Shown in pieces: positions 42,705 to 51,790 of a DNA stretch of 64,000 nt (its first letter is position 1; each line of letters begins with the position of its first letter). The position numbers and the translations under genes are program-made. Source of the DNA: an uncultured bacterium (GTDB lineage: Bacteria > Verrucomicrobiota > Kiritimatiellia > RFP12 > UBA1067). The notes under the pieces were generated by a model that had not been told where the DNA came from, made no database searches, and worked only from the letters and a program-made list of their open reading frames with translations. Where the stretch lies: the NCBI GenBank assembly GCA_902799955.1, contig CADCCQ010000012.1, forward strand, positions 1 to 64,000. The letters run 5' to 3'.

Positions 42705-43622
42705 ATGAAAAAGACGATGATACGCATTGCGCTTGCGGCGGCCGCGCTGGCAGGCGGAATGTGCCGCGCGAACTGGCGCGAGGACATGTGGACGCGCCCC
42801 GTGGCGCTGCGCGAGGGGGTGTCGGTGAAGGCGCTGGCGCTGGAGAAGCCGCGCCTCATGAAGGCGTACATCGCCAGGGTGGACCTGTCCACGCCCGGCA
42901 TCGGGTTCACCGCCACCGACCGCGCCGAGAACTGGGGCGAGACGATGCCCGACTACACGAACCGCACGGTCCTGATCGACACGAAGCGCGAGACGACTGC
43001 CGCGTTCATGGCGCGGCGCAGGGCGCATGGCCTCGACGTCGAGCTCGCGGTGAACACGGCGCCGTGGGGCCCGTGGGTCCCGCCCTTCACCCACACGTAT
43101 GGCTCCTTCAGGGGATGGAACGTCTCCGGCGGCGTCGAGCTGTCCCACGGGAAGAACCCCAAGAAGGGGGCGTTCATTGTCGTGCGCAAGGACGGCAGGG
43201 TGGACGCCACGCCGCGCGTCCCCGTGGCGGAGACGAACTCGGTCGCCATCGCGATGTGTGGGTTCGGCATGATCATGACGAACGGCGTCCCGACGTTCGC
43301 CGTCGCGCATCCAAGGCCGGCGCAGCTCGCGCCCCGCACGGCGCTGGGCGTCACCGCGGACCGCAAGACCCTCGTCGTCCTCGTCGTCGACGGCCGCCAG
43401 CCTGGATACAGCCTGGGCGCCGACATCGAGGACCTGTACAACATCCTCAGGAAGGAGGGCGTGACCGACGCCGTGAACATGGACGGCGGCGGCTCCTCGT
43501 CGCTCGTCGTGTACGACCGCGCCGCCGGCAGGCCGCTGATGATCAACCACCAGCCGCGCGGAACGGAGCGCAAGAACGCCCTCAACTTCGGAATCTTCTT
43601 CGCGCCGGATTTGCAGAAGTAG
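42705..43622 (+). CDS. Secreted phosphodiester glycosidase (NAGPA/DUF2233 family)
   Basis: Family members remove a sugar from a phosphodiester, as the uncovering enzyme of mannose-6-phosphate does in animals; bacterial ones act on exopolysaccharide or wall glycans. The 305 residues start with a signal peptide (near CRA-NWR) and show RTALGVTADRKTLVVLVVDGR and the glycine-rich VNMDGGGSSSLVV, the core of the NAGPA domain. GAAGGAAAAGAG precedes ATG 42705. No promoter was recognised in the short gap after the divergent tRNA. Confidence 0.85.
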   Translation: MKKTMIRIALAAAALAGGMCRANWREDMWTRPVALREGVSVKALALEKPRLMKAYIARVDLSTPGIGFTATDRAENWGETMPDYTNRTVLIDTKRETTAAFMARRRAHGLDVELAVNTAPWGPWVPPFTHTYGSFRGWNVSGGVELSHGKNPKKGAFIVVRKDGRVDATPRVPVAETNSVAIAMCGFGMIMTNGVPTFAVAHPRPAQLAPRTALGVTADRKTLVVLVVDGRQPGYSLGADIEDLYNILRKEGVTDAVNMDGGGSSSLVVYDRAAGRPLMINHQPRGTERKNALNFGIFFAPDLQK

Positions 43623-43631
43623 TGCCGTTTG

Positions 43632-43640
43632 TGGTATAAT
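43632..43640 (+). promoter_or_regulatory. Extended -10 promoter of the M50 protease gene
   Basis: TGGTATAAT ending 11 bases before ATG 43652, so the leader should be about 5 nt. Confidence 0.65.
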
Positions 43641-43651
43641 CTACAGACATC

Positions 43652-44515
43652 ATGCCACAGTTCATGTCGAGAATCAGGCTCTGCGAGATGTTCGGGATAC
43701 CCGTGTACCTGGACTTGTCTCTCATTGTGCTGTTGTTCATGTTCGCGCTCAACGGCGGGATTCAGTCCGGCCTTGTCTGCGCGGCGCTTCTGCTTGCCTC
43801 GATAACGGCGCACGAACTTGGCCACGCGCTGACGGCGCGCGCGTTCGGGTACCAGACGCGCGACATCACGCTCTCGCTCCTCGGCGGGTGCGCGTCGCTG
43901 ATCGCGCTGCCGCGCAAGGCGTCGCAGGAGTTCCTCACGGCGCTCGCGGGGCCGGCGGTGAGCGTCGTGCTTTCCGTCCTGGGGATGTGCGGGCTATGGG
44001 CCATTGCGGCGGAGGGCGGCTTTTTGGACGCTGGGGGCCTTGTGCTTGCGGAGAGCCTCGAGTCGTTCGGGCTAGACGTCAGCCTGGGCGACGGGATAGC
44101 GGTTCCCCGCTCGATGATGCCGATTGCCGGCGTGTTCATCTACCTCGCGGTGATGAACCTGATGCTTGCGATATTCAACCTCCTGCCGGGGTTCCCGATG
44201 GACGGCGGGCGCGTGTTCAGGAGCGCGATACGGCCGTTCATGTCCCGCGTCAAGGCGACCTACATCGCGATGGTGGTCGGGCGCGTCGTCGCGGTCGGGA
44301 TCGGCCTCAGGGGCCTGTGGCGGGTCCTCTACGGCGGAGGCTGGGGCTACATCACGATCCTCATCGCGTGGATGATATGGAGGGAAGGCTACCGCGAGTA
44401 CCTGCTCGCGAAGGCGGAGTCGCAGTGGGACGGCTTCGACTACCGCGCGAGGGTGTCCCCGCCGCCGTACGGAGGCGACGAGGAGGAGAGCGACGTGAGG
44501 GGATGGAGGAGCTGA
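43652..44515 (+). CDS. M50-family intramembrane (site-2) metalloprotease
   Basis: A 287-residue polytopic membrane protein. Zinc motif HELGH (His54, Glu55, His58) lies within a transmembrane helix, and the third ligand Asp184 sits in LLPGFPMDGGRVF, both typical of SpoIVFB-like S2P peptidases without CBS or PDZ domains. Roughly six hydrophobic segments can be seen. Such proteases cut membrane-bound regulators. The C-terminal ~45 residues are charged and cytoplasmic. The near-leaderless start lacks a Shine-Dalgarno. Confidence 0.85.
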   Translation: MPQFMSRIRLCEMFGIPVYLDLSLIVLLFMFALNGGIQSGLVCAALLLASITAHELGHALTARAFGYQTRDITLSLLGGCASLIALPRKASQEFLTALAGPAVSVVLSVLGMCGLWAIAAEGGFLDAGGLVLAESLESFGLDVSLGDGIAVPRSMMPIAGVFIYLAVMNLMLAIFNLLPGFPMDGGRVFRSAIRPFMSRVKATYIAMVVGRVVAVGIGLRGLWRVLYGGGWGYITILIAWMIWREGYREYLLAKAESQWDGFDYRARVSPPPYGGDEEESDVRGWRS

Positions 44516-44549
44516 CCGGCCGCGGCCGGCGAAAGGAGCTACGGAAGAG

Positions 44550-45191
44550 ATGGACATGGTGAAGACGCTAGGTGACGCCGGGATCGTCCCGGTGATCGTG
44601 GTGGAGGACGTCGAGAAGGCGGTCCCCCTGGCGAAGGCGCTTGTGGCCGGCGGGCTGCCGGTCCTCGAGGTGACGTTCCGCACGGCGTGCGCGGCGGAGG
44701 CGATCGCGCGCATGAAGGCGCAGGTCTCCGGCGCGACGCTCATCGCCGGCACGGTGCTCACGCCTAGGCAGCTCGTCGCCGCGAGGGACGCGGGGGCGGA
44801 GGCATGCGTCGCGCCCGGCTTCGACCCGGAGGTCGTCAGGACGGCGAACGCGATCGGGATGCCGTTCTGCCCCGGCGTGGCCACGGCGTCCGAGCTCAGC
44901 CAGGCGCTCGCGCTCGGATGCCGGATGGTGAAGTTCTTCCCGGCGGAGTCCGCCGGCGGGGTGAAGTACATAAAGGACCTCCTCGGGGCGTTCCGCTGGA
45001 CTGGCGTGAAGTTCATGCCGACCGGCGGCGTCAACCTCTCCAACGTCGAGCAGTACCTCGCCGTCCCGGAGATCGTCTGCTGCGGCGGGACGTGGGTCGC
45101 GCCGAAGGCGGCGGTCGCCGAGGGGCGCTGGGACGAGATAGAGGCCCTGGCGGCGGACGCCTCGGCGCTCGTCAGGCGCGTCAGGGGGTGA
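44550..45191 (+). CDS. eda: 2-keto-3-deoxy-6-phosphogluconate (KDPG/KHG) aldolase
   Basis: Splits KDPG into pyruvate and glyceraldehyde 3-phosphate, as in the Entner-Doudoroff or uronate pathway. 213 residues: the Glu of VLEVTFRT near residue 41, GTVLTP, the Schiff-base Lys128 in RMVKFFPAE, and PTGGVNLSNVEQYL for the phosphate. An alternative substrate is KHG. It follows the protease gene by 34 bp with a GAAAGGAG site. Confidence 0.9.
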   Translation: MDMVKTLGDAGIVPVIVVEDVEKAVPLAKALVAGGLPVLEVTFRTACAAEAIARMKAQVSGATLIAGTVLTPRQLVAARDAGAEACVAPGFDPEVVRTANAIGMPFCPGVATASELSQALALGCRMVKFFPAESAGGVKYIKDLLGAFRWTGVKFMPTGGVNLSNVEQYLAVPEIVCCGGTWVAPKAAVAEGRWDEIEALAADASALVRRVRG

Positions 45192-45281
45192 CCGGCCCGG
45201 GCCGGCGGGAAGGCACACGGAAAGCTTCAACGGAAGGCAAGTCAAAAACGTCAACAACTAAGGAAAGGCAAGACAGTAGAA

Positions 45282-46241
45282 ATGAACGATGACTTCATGG
45301 TGTTCTCGGGAACGGCGAACCCCGCGCTCGCGGAGAAGGTCGCCAACTACCTCGGGCGTCCGCTCGACAAGATCGACATCAAGCACTTCCCCGACGGGGA
45401 GACGTTCTGTCAGGTGATCGACAGCGTGCGCGGGCGCGACGTGTTCGTGATACAGTCCGGCAGCCCCAGGCCCAACGAGGCGTACATGGAGCTGTTCATC
45501 ATCATGGACGCGCTCAAGCGCGGGTCTGCCGCGCGCATCACGGCGATCCTCCCGTACTACGGCTACGCGCGCCAGGACCGCAAGGACCAGCCGCGCGTGC
45601 CGATCACGGCGCGCCTCATCGCGAACCTCCTCCAGAAGGCGGGCGCGGACCGCGTGATCGCGATGGACCTGCACGCGAACCAGATCCAGGGCTTCTTCGA
45701 CATTCCGCTCGACCACCTCAAGGCCGAGCCGGTGATTCTCAAGTACATCCGCGACCAGCACTGGGCGAGCCCCATCGTCGTCGCGCCCGACACCGGCGGG
45801 GCGAAGACCGCGTACGGCTACAGCCGCAAGCTGAAGTGCGGCCTCGCGATCGTCGCGAAGCAGCGCACGGGCGGCGACACGGTCGACGCGTTCTCCGTCG
45901 TCGGCGACGTGAAGGGCCACGACGTCATAATGATTGACGACATGACCGCGACCGGCGGCACGCTCTCCGCGGCCGCGAAGATGTGCCGCGAAAACGGCGC
46001 GAAGTCCGTCCACGCCTTCGTCTCGCACTTCCCGCTCACCGCGAAGGGAGTCGAGCGCCTGATGGACGAGGTGCAGCTCGACGAGCTGGTCGTCACCGAC
46101 TCCATTCCGCTTCGCGAGGGCTTCGACCCGGCGAAGCTGCCGTTCAAGCTGACGCAGCTCTCGGTCGCGCCGCTCATCGGCGAGGCAATCAAGCGCACCC
46201 ACGCCAACGAGTCCATCAACGACCTCTTCAACCACGAATGA
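45282..46241 (+). CDS. prs: Ribose-phosphate pyrophosphokinase
   Basis: Makes PRPP from ribose 5-phosphate and ATP for nucleotide, His and Trp synthesis. 319 residues with SGTANPALAEKVANYLG, the ATP-binding PYYGYARQDRK, DLHANQIQGFFDIPLDHL and the PRPP loop IDDMTATGGT. The usual form of the loop is VDDxxDTGGT, so Asp-to-Ala in the middle (DMTA) is a small deviation. It is followed by a secreted protease gene overlapping at ATGA. Confidence 0.93.
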   Translation: MNDDFMVFSGTANPALAEKVANYLGRPLDKIDIKHFPDGETFCQVIDSVRGRDVFVIQSGSPRPNEAYMELFIIMDALKRGSAARITAILPYYGYARQDRKDQPRVPITARLIANLLQKAGADRVIAMDLHANQIQGFFDIPLDHLKAEPVILKYIRDQHWASPIVVAPDTGGAKTAYGYSRKLKCGLAIVAKQRTGGDTVDAFSVVGDVKGHDVIMIDDMTATGGTLSAAAKMCRENGAKSVHAFVSHFPLTAKGVERLMDEVQLDELVVTDSIPLREGFDPAKLPFKLTQLSVAPLIGEAIKRTHANESINDLFNHE

Positions 46242-48574
46242 CAATGAAAAACCCGATTATCAAGACCTGCGCCGCCGCGATGCTCGCGGCCTGCGCGATG
46301 CTTGCGGCCTTTGCCGCGCGCCCCCGCGTCAACAACGACGTGCGCCTGTACGGCGTCAACCCCAGGATGACAGCATCGAACTTCGGCCCCGTGCGGACGA
46401 AGCCCGTGTTCACCGGCCCGTTCCAGGTCGACCTCGTGCTGGTTGGCTTCCCGGACTGCGTCGTGCCCGAGATCGCCGAGGTCGAGCAGGCCGTGAACAA
46501 GCCCGACGGCTACACGATAAAGGAGTACTACGACGAGTACACCCAGGGCATCGCGTACCCCGTCCTCAACGTCTACCCCGTCGTGTACATGGCGCCGCAG
46601 CCGCTCGGCTACTACTGCCGGCACGACAAGATGGACAACAGGATCGGCTACGAGGACGAGGCGGAGGGGAACAAGCGCGGCGCGAAGCTCAAGGCCGACG
46701 CCCTCGCCTTCGCGAGGAAGTCCTCCAGTTCGCGCAAGCCTGGCTCGGTGACGTGCCACGTCTACTGCAGGCAGCTCGACCCGGAGCAGGTGGAGCGTCA
46801 TCTGCGCGTGCACTACCCGAAGCCGAAGGAGGAGTGGGAGGAGGACCCCCTGAAGATGTACGACCCCAAGATCCTGTGGGCGGACCCGCTGTGGCCCAAC
46901 TCGAGCGTCCAGATGACGTACCCCACCGGCGGTTCGCTCATCCACGAGCTCGGGCACGTCATTGGTGCGCCCGACTACTACCACGCGACCGAGGAGTACG
47001 ACGGCGTCGAGGGCGACCCGACCCTGCCGTGGGCGTGGGGCCCCACCGGCCCGGCCTACTGCCGCTACATCTACCAGGCGCTGGTGCCCAAGGCGTGCTA
47101 CCCGACGTTCACCACGGAGGGCGAGTACACCCTCGACCCGCGCTCGTCGCCCGTCCCCCGCGACGGGGCGTCGGCGATGCCGGTCCTCGGCTGCTTCATC
47201 CCGTCGGTGCACCCGAACTACCTGTTCTGCGTGGAATACGCGCACGGCGAGCGCGCCCCCATCGGGTCGCCGAGCAACGAGGGCCTGCTCATTAGCGTGG
47301 TCAACGTCACGATGACCCTGCCCCTGATGGGCCCGCCCGACATGTACTACACCTACAGGCGCGGCGACATCTACATGAAGGGGGTCGAGCAGGGCAGCCC
47401 GTTCCTGCGCACGGGCGACAGCTTCACCCTGAAGAGCGACCCCGCCGCGAGGATCCCCCCGCTCATCCCGGCCGGAATCGAGATCACCGACATCCGCGAG
47501 GAGGGCGGGAAGTGCAAGTTCCACCTCTCCTTCCCGAAGACCGAGCAGACCCCGAAGTCGCTGAAGGACGCGCTTCTGCCCAAGATCAGGCTCGTCGGCG
47601 TCGACGAGGTGATGCCGACGTCCATGCGCGCGACGTGCGACGTCCTGTACCGCGGCGAGCCGCTTCTCGACGAGTACGGCTTCGTCTGGGGGACGACCCC
47701 GAAGCCGACTGTCGCCGGGCAGCGCTTCCCGCTCTTCCACCGCGACCGCTTCGACACGCGCATCCTCGGGCTGAAGCCCGGCACGAAGTACTACGTGCGC
47801 GCCTACGTGAAGAACTCCGCCGGGCTGACGTACTCCAAGCGCGAGATCGAGGTGACCACCCCCGCGAAGCCGCCGGAGGAGCTGCCGCTGCTGCTCACCA
47901 CCGACCACTACTCCGGCAACTTCCACATTCTCCAGGACTACCTCGGAAAGGCGTACTCGGGGAAGGAGGGCGCGTACTTCCTGTCCGCGAACGCGGCCAT
48001 AACGCTCATGTCCATGGGCGTCTACTACGGCGAGGCGCCGGGCGGGGCGGTGAAGGGCACGACGAAGGGCGGCAGGCGCTTTGACCTCCGCCGCGTACAC
48101 ACCTACCCGTCGAAGACGCGCCCGCCTTTCCGTCTCGAGGAGTACGACGTGTACTTCGAGGCGATGAAGAAGGTCGCGGAGGCCTCCGGCCTGGCGGACG
48201 AGGTGTTCGGCAAGCAGCAGGACTGGTGCAAGAAGTGCGCTCGCGCCCTGAAGGTCAAGGACCCGAACAAGGTGTTCGTCCGCGTCGCGAGCGCGGGCGA
48301 GCTCGACGCGCGGCGCGCGGACGTCAGGGCGGCCCTCGAGAGGTCGCAGCCCGTCCTTCTGATCCGCCAGAACGACTTCATGCCCGGCGAGACCGAGGCG
48401 AAGTTCCCGCTGGACACCGCCATAATCGACGGTATCAGGGGCGACGAATGGCATGCCGTGTTCCCGTACGGACGCGACCGCGTCAAGGGGTCGGAGAGCG
48501 GCTGGTGCTCGTCCGACCAGCTGATGACGGCGGTCGTCGACGCCTGCCTGTTCTTCTACGCCCCCGCGAAATAG
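46238..48574 (+). CDS. Secreted M6-like metalloprotease with a C39-like (probably inactive) C-terminal domain
   Basis: 778 residues with a signal peptide (near AFA-ARP). The zincin motif HELGHVIGAPDYY begins near residue 236, with the HExxHxxGxxD form of M6 immune-inhibitor-A peptidases. A fibronectin III-like domain with the LKPGTKYYVRAYVKNSAG pattern follows at about 450-550. The last ~220 residues resemble a papain-like C39_2 domain (AAITLMSMGVYYG and DEWHAVFPYGRD), but the expected catalytic Cys position shows no Cys. ATG 46238 overlaps the prs stop; ATG 46244 is an alternative. Confidence 0.7.
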   Translation: MTMKNPIIKTCAAAMLAACAMLAAFAARPRVNNDVRLYGVNPRMTASNFGPVRTKPVFTGPFQVDLVLVGFPDCVVPEIAEVEQAVNKPDGYTIKEYYDEYTQGIAYPVLNVYPVVYMAPQPLGYYCRHDKMDNRIGYEDEAEGNKRGAKLKADALAFARKSSSSRKPGSVTCHVYCRQLDPEQVERHLRVHYPKPKEEWEEDPLKMYDPKILWADPLWPNSSVQMTYPTGGSLIHELGHVIGAPDYYHATEEYDGVEGDPTLPWAWGPTGPAYCRYIYQALVPKACYPTFTTEGEYTLDPRSSPVPRDGASAMPVLGCFIPSVHPNYLFCVEYAHGERAPIGSPSNEGLLISVVNVTMTLPLMGPPDMYYTYRRGDIYMKGVEQGSPFLRTGDSFTLKSDPAARIPPLIPAGIEITDIREEGGKCKFHLSFPKTEQTPKSLKDALLPKIRLVGVDEVMPTSMRATCDVLYRGEPLLDEYGFVWGTTPKPTVAGQRFPLFHRDRFDTRILGLKPGTKYYVRAYVKNSAGLTYSKREIEVTTPAKPPEELPLLLTTDHYSGNFHILQDYLGKAYSGKEGAYFLSANAAITLMSMGVYYGEAPGGAVKGTTKGGRRFDLRRVHTYPSKTRPPFRLEEYDVYFEAMKKVAEASGLADEVFGKQQDWCKKCARALKVKDPNKVFVRVASAGELDARRADVRAALERSQPVLLIRQNDFMPGETEAKFPLDTAIIDGIRGDEWHAVFPYGRDRVKGSESGWCSSDQLMTAVVDACLFFYAPAK

Positions 48575-48608
48575 TATCACATTCTGCTAGACTAAAAGGC
48601 ATGGTTTG

Positions 48609-48617
48609 TGGTATAAT
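48609..48617 (+). promoter_or_regulatory. Extended -10 promoter of secDF
   Basis: TGGTATAAT, 46 bp upstream of ATG 48664. Confidence 0.65.
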
Positions 48618-48663
48618 TATCCTTCACAGCTAAAAAAGCACACTAGAAAACAGAGGATAGAAC

Positions 48664-51540
48664 ATGGCCAAGGAATCTGTCGCCCAGAACAACATCTGGA
48701 AGTGGTTGGTATTCGCCGCCGTCACCATCGGTGCCGTGTGGCTTGCGTATCCGCCGAGGGAGAAGATCCGCCTCGGGCTCGACCTGAAGGGCGGAAACTC
48801 GTTCACGCTCGGCGTGGACTACGCCAGGCTCCACGACAAGATAATAGAGAGCAAGCCCGAGCTCGCTAACGACCCTGAGGCCCTTGAGGCCGAGGTCAAG
48901 CGCACGCTCGAGAGCAAGGACTTCGACGACCGGATGATCGAGATCATCCGCCGCCGCGTCGACGCGATGGGCACGAACGAGCCGCTCATCCAGTCGGTCA
49001 AGGGCAAGCACCAGATCGTCGTGCAGCTGCCCGGCGCCGACCAGAAGACGGGCGACGAGGCCCGCGAGCGCCTGCAGAAGATGGCGTACCTCGAGTTCCG
49101 CTTCGTGCCCGAGAACGAGGAGGAGCTCCTCCGCAAGATCCCGGCCAACGCCTGCCCGCCCGGATTCGTGGCGTCCGGCGACGGCTATATCAAGGCGAAG
49201 GACTGGAAGACCGTCTCCACGAACGCCAACTACCTCACGCGCCTTTCCTCGTTCGGCACGACCGACAGGAGCGTCAGGTTCATCCTCGAGCCCGTAAAGG
49301 ACGCGAAGACCGGCAGGTTCTCGTACTACAAGGGAAGGTACGTCGAGAAGAAGGTTCAGCTCACGGGCGACAGCCTCGCCCTCGCGACGCCCGACTCCAA
49401 CCACGGCAGCTTCAAGGGCGGCTACTGCGTGAGCTTCGAGCTCAAGCGCGAGGCGGCGGCCAGGTTCTCCGAGCTCACCGCCACCCACATCGGCCGCCAG
49501 CTCGCGATCATCCTCGACGACGAGCTCGTCTCCTCGCCCGTCATCCAGAGCGAGATCGGCCGCAACGGGCAGATCACCGGCAGCTTCACGCTCGAGGAGG
49601 CCAAGGCTCTCGCCTCCGACCTCAACGCGGGCGCGCTTCCGGCGCCTCTCAAGATCGACTCCGAGTCCAAGGTCGACCCCACCGTCGGCCGCGACGCCAT
49701 CAGCTCCGGCATTCAGGCCGCGATCATCGGCTTCGTGCTGGTCGCGCTCTTCATGATCTTCTACTACTGGTACCTGGGCGTGATCGCCAACGTGGCGCTC
49801 CTCCTCGACGTGATCCTGCTGCCGACGGCGCTCTTCCTCGTCGCGCACATCCTCGGCGCGTTCGTCGAGGACCCGTCGATGGCCGGCGCGAAGGTGCAGC
49901 TGCCCGTCCTGACGATGCCCGGTATCGCGGGCCTCGTGCTGACGCTCGGCATGGCGGTCGACGCGAACGTGCTGATCTTCGAGCGCATCCGCGAGGAGTT
50001 CCAGCGCGGCGCGGCGGTCGGCAAGGCTGTCGAGAACGGCTATGCGCGCGCCTTCACCGCGATCTTCGACTCCAACATCACGACGATCATCACCGGATGC
50101 ATCCTCTACTCCGTCGGCACCGGCCCGGTGCGCGGCTTCGCGATCATGCTCACCGGCGGCGTCATCATCTCGATGTTCACGGCGATTGTCGTCACGAGGC
50201 TCATAATCGACCACACGACGACGCCCGAGAGCGGCAAGCCGTTCAGGATGCGCCAGTTCTTCAAGGCGCCCAGCATCAACTTCATGGCCATGGGCCGCAA
50301 GACGGTCATCGCCTCCTCGGTGATCATCCTCGTCTCCCTCGCCATCTTCGGCATCAGGCTCAAGACCAACCCGGGCAGCGTCCTCGCGGTTGACCTCACG
50401 GGCGGCACGTCGATCATCTACGGCATGGAGGGCGACAAGGCCACCATCGAGAACGACAGCCTCCTCAAGACGCTCCGCAGCGTCCTGGAGCCGATCGACA
50501 ACGCCATGGTCATCCAGCGCCAGGGCGGCGACCTCTTCCTGAAGACGGGCCTCGCGTCCGACCCGGGCACGACCGTCGTCTTCGACATCGCCTCCGGCGC
50601 AGACAAGTTCAGCGCGAAGAACACGAAGGCCGAGCTCGCCAAGTTCGACCCGAACGGCATGGTGTTCGTCTCCGACTTCGCGACCAAGGTCGAGGGCGGC
50701 AAGACCAACTCCGTCGGCGTCGTGAAGGTCAAGGTGTCCGAGACGTCCGCCTCCCAGAAGGGCAGGACGCTCGCGGCGTCGGGCTCCAGCGTCGTCAAGG
50801 AGGTCGAGAGGATCGTCACCAGCTGCAACCCGGGCGCGAAGTTCGCCGTCGTGGCGGACAAGGGCTCCGAGACGATCGGCGTCGAGTCCAGGATCGAAGA
50901 GGCCCTCAACGGCGACAAGCGCCTCGGCGGCGTCAAGTTCACCGTCAAGTCCGCCGAGATCGTCGGGCCGTCCGTCGGCGCGGACCTCCGCGAGTCCGGC
51001 ACGAAGGCCGTGCTGCTCTCGCTCGTGGCGATCCTGATCTACGTCGGCTTCCGCTTCCGCTTCGGCTTCGGCCTCGGCGGCCTGGTCGCCCTCGCGCACG
51101 ACGCGCTCATCTCGCTCGGCCTGTTCTCGCTGTGCGGCCGCCAGGTGTCGCTCATCGTGATCACCGCGCTCTTGACGATCATCGGCTACTCGATCAACGA
51201 CACGGTCGTCGTGTTCGACCGCATCCGCGAGCTTCTCCAGCGCGAGAAGAGGCTCTCCTTCGCCGAGGTCTGCAACAAGGCGATCAACGAGTGCCTGTCG
51301 CGCACGGTCATCACGTCGGTGACGACGTTCTTCGCGGTCGCCGCGCTCTTCATCTTCGGCGACGGGTCGATCTACGACTTCGCGCTCACGATGCTCATCG
51401 GCGTCGTCGCGGGAACGTACTCCTCCATGTTCATCGCGACCCCGGTCATGTTCTGGTGGTACCGCGGCAGGCGCCCCGACGTCGAGGAGGAGAAGGAGGG
51501 CGAGCAGAAGCCCGCCATCCGCGCCCGCGAGCAGCACTGA
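48664..51540 (+). CDS. secDF: Fused protein-export membrane proteins SecD and SecF
   Basis: Uses the proton gradient to pull preproteins through SecYEG. 958 residues: SecD half with first helix (about 12-30), LGLDLKGGNSF (the DLxGG motif), periplasmic P1 domain, then helices around 355-520 with IAGLVLTLGMAVDANVLIFERIREE. The SecF half starts near 530, with AVDLTGGTSIIY, its own periplasmic domain and helices ending at 940 with TIIGYSINDTVVVFDRIRE. A SecD-SecF fusion is known in Bacillus and in several PVC and Bacteroidota lineages. AGAGGAT precedes the ATG. Confidence 0.95.
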   Translation: MAKESVAQNNIWKWLVFAAVTIGAVWLAYPPREKIRLGLDLKGGNSFTLGVDYARLHDKIIESKPELANDPEALEAEVKRTLESKDFDDRMIEIIRRRVDAMGTNEPLIQSVKGKHQIVVQLPGADQKTGDEARERLQKMAYLEFRFVPENEEELLRKIPANACPPGFVASGDGYIKAKDWKTVSTNANYLTRLSSFGTTDRSVRFILEPVKDAKTGRFSYYKGRYVEKKVQLTGDSLALATPDSNHGSFKGGYCVSFELKREAAARFSELTATHIGRQLAIILDDELVSSPVIQSEIGRNGQITGSFTLEEAKALASDLNAGALPAPLKIDSESKVDPTVGRDAISSGIQAAIIGFVLVALFMIFYYWYLGVIANVALLLDVILLPTALFLVAHILGAFVEDPSMAGAKVQLPVLTMPGIAGLVLTLGMAVDANVLIFERIREEFQRGAAVGKAVENGYARAFTAIFDSNITTIITGCILYSVGTGPVRGFAIMLTGGVIISMFTAIVVTRLIIDHTTTPESGKPFRMRQFFKAPSINFMAMGRKTVIASSVIILVSLAIFGIRLKTNPGSVLAVDLTGGTSIIYGMEGDKATIENDSLLKTLRSVLEPIDNAMVIQRQGGDLFLKTGLASDPGTTVVFDIASGADKFSAKNTKAELAKFDPNGMVFVSDFATKVEGGKTNSVGVVKVKVSETSASQKGRTLAASGSSVVKEVERIVTSCNPGAKFAVVADKGSETIGVESRIEEALNGDKRLGGVKFTVKSAEIVGPSVGADLRESGTKAVLLSLVAILIYVGFRFRFGFGLGGLVALAHDALISLGLFSLCGRQVSLIVITALLTIIGYSINDTVVVFDRIRELLQREKRLSFAEVCNKAINECLSRTVITSVTTFFAVAALFIFGDGSIYDFALTMLIGVVAGTYSSMFIATPVMFWWYRGRRPDVEEEKEGEQKPAIRAREQH

Positions 51541-51572
51541 CGCAATGCCGGCATATCGTCGGCGTCATAAGA

Positions 51573-51608
51573 AAGGCGGCGCGTCCATCACGACGCGCCG
51601 CCTTCTTT
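51573..51608 (+). terminator. Intrinsic terminator after secDF
   Basis: A 12-bp perfect stem AAGGCGGCGCGT (51573-51584)/ACGCGCCGCCTT (51593-51604) with an 8-nt loop, followed by CTTTG. The T-run is short. Confidence 0.75.
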
Positions 51609-51640
51609 GTCTAAACTGCCGTGGCGTAGATGGTTTCGTC

Positions 51641-51750
51641 CGCCAACTGACAAAGTGAAAACACGCCAACTGACAAAGTGAAAACGCGCCAACTGACAAA
51701 GTGAAAACGCGCCAACTGACAAAGTGAAAACACGCCAACTGACAAAGTGC
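51641..51750. repeat. Five tandem 23-bp direct repeats upstream of the DUF4143 ATPase
   Basis: Units CGCCAACTGACAAAGTGAAA plus three bases start at 51641, 51664, 51687, 51710 and 51733; the fifth breaks off after CAAAGTG and runs straight into the TTGACA of the promoter. 23 bp is about two helical turns, as expected of operator or iteron arrays. Confidence 0.9.
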
Positions 51751-51751
51751 A

Positions 51752-51780
51752 TTGACAAAACCAAGGAAATCTGGTATAAT
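51752..51780 (+). promoter_or_regulatory. Strong promoter of the DUF4143 ATPase gene
   Basis: TTGACA (51752-51757), 17-bp spacer, TATAAT (51775-51780) with extended TG: full consensus. The -10 ends 10 bases before ATG 51791. Confidence 0.85.
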
Positions 51781-51790
51781 CACGTGTGCT

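Noticed and set aside
48643-51537. 964-codon minus-strand open frame opposite secDF
   Set aside because: Shadow of a well-supported SecDF; no motif, strongly biased composition.
51641-51750. Possible CRISPR array in the 23-bp repeats
   Set aside because: Repeats are head-to-tail without spacers; the pattern fits an operator array or microsatellite.
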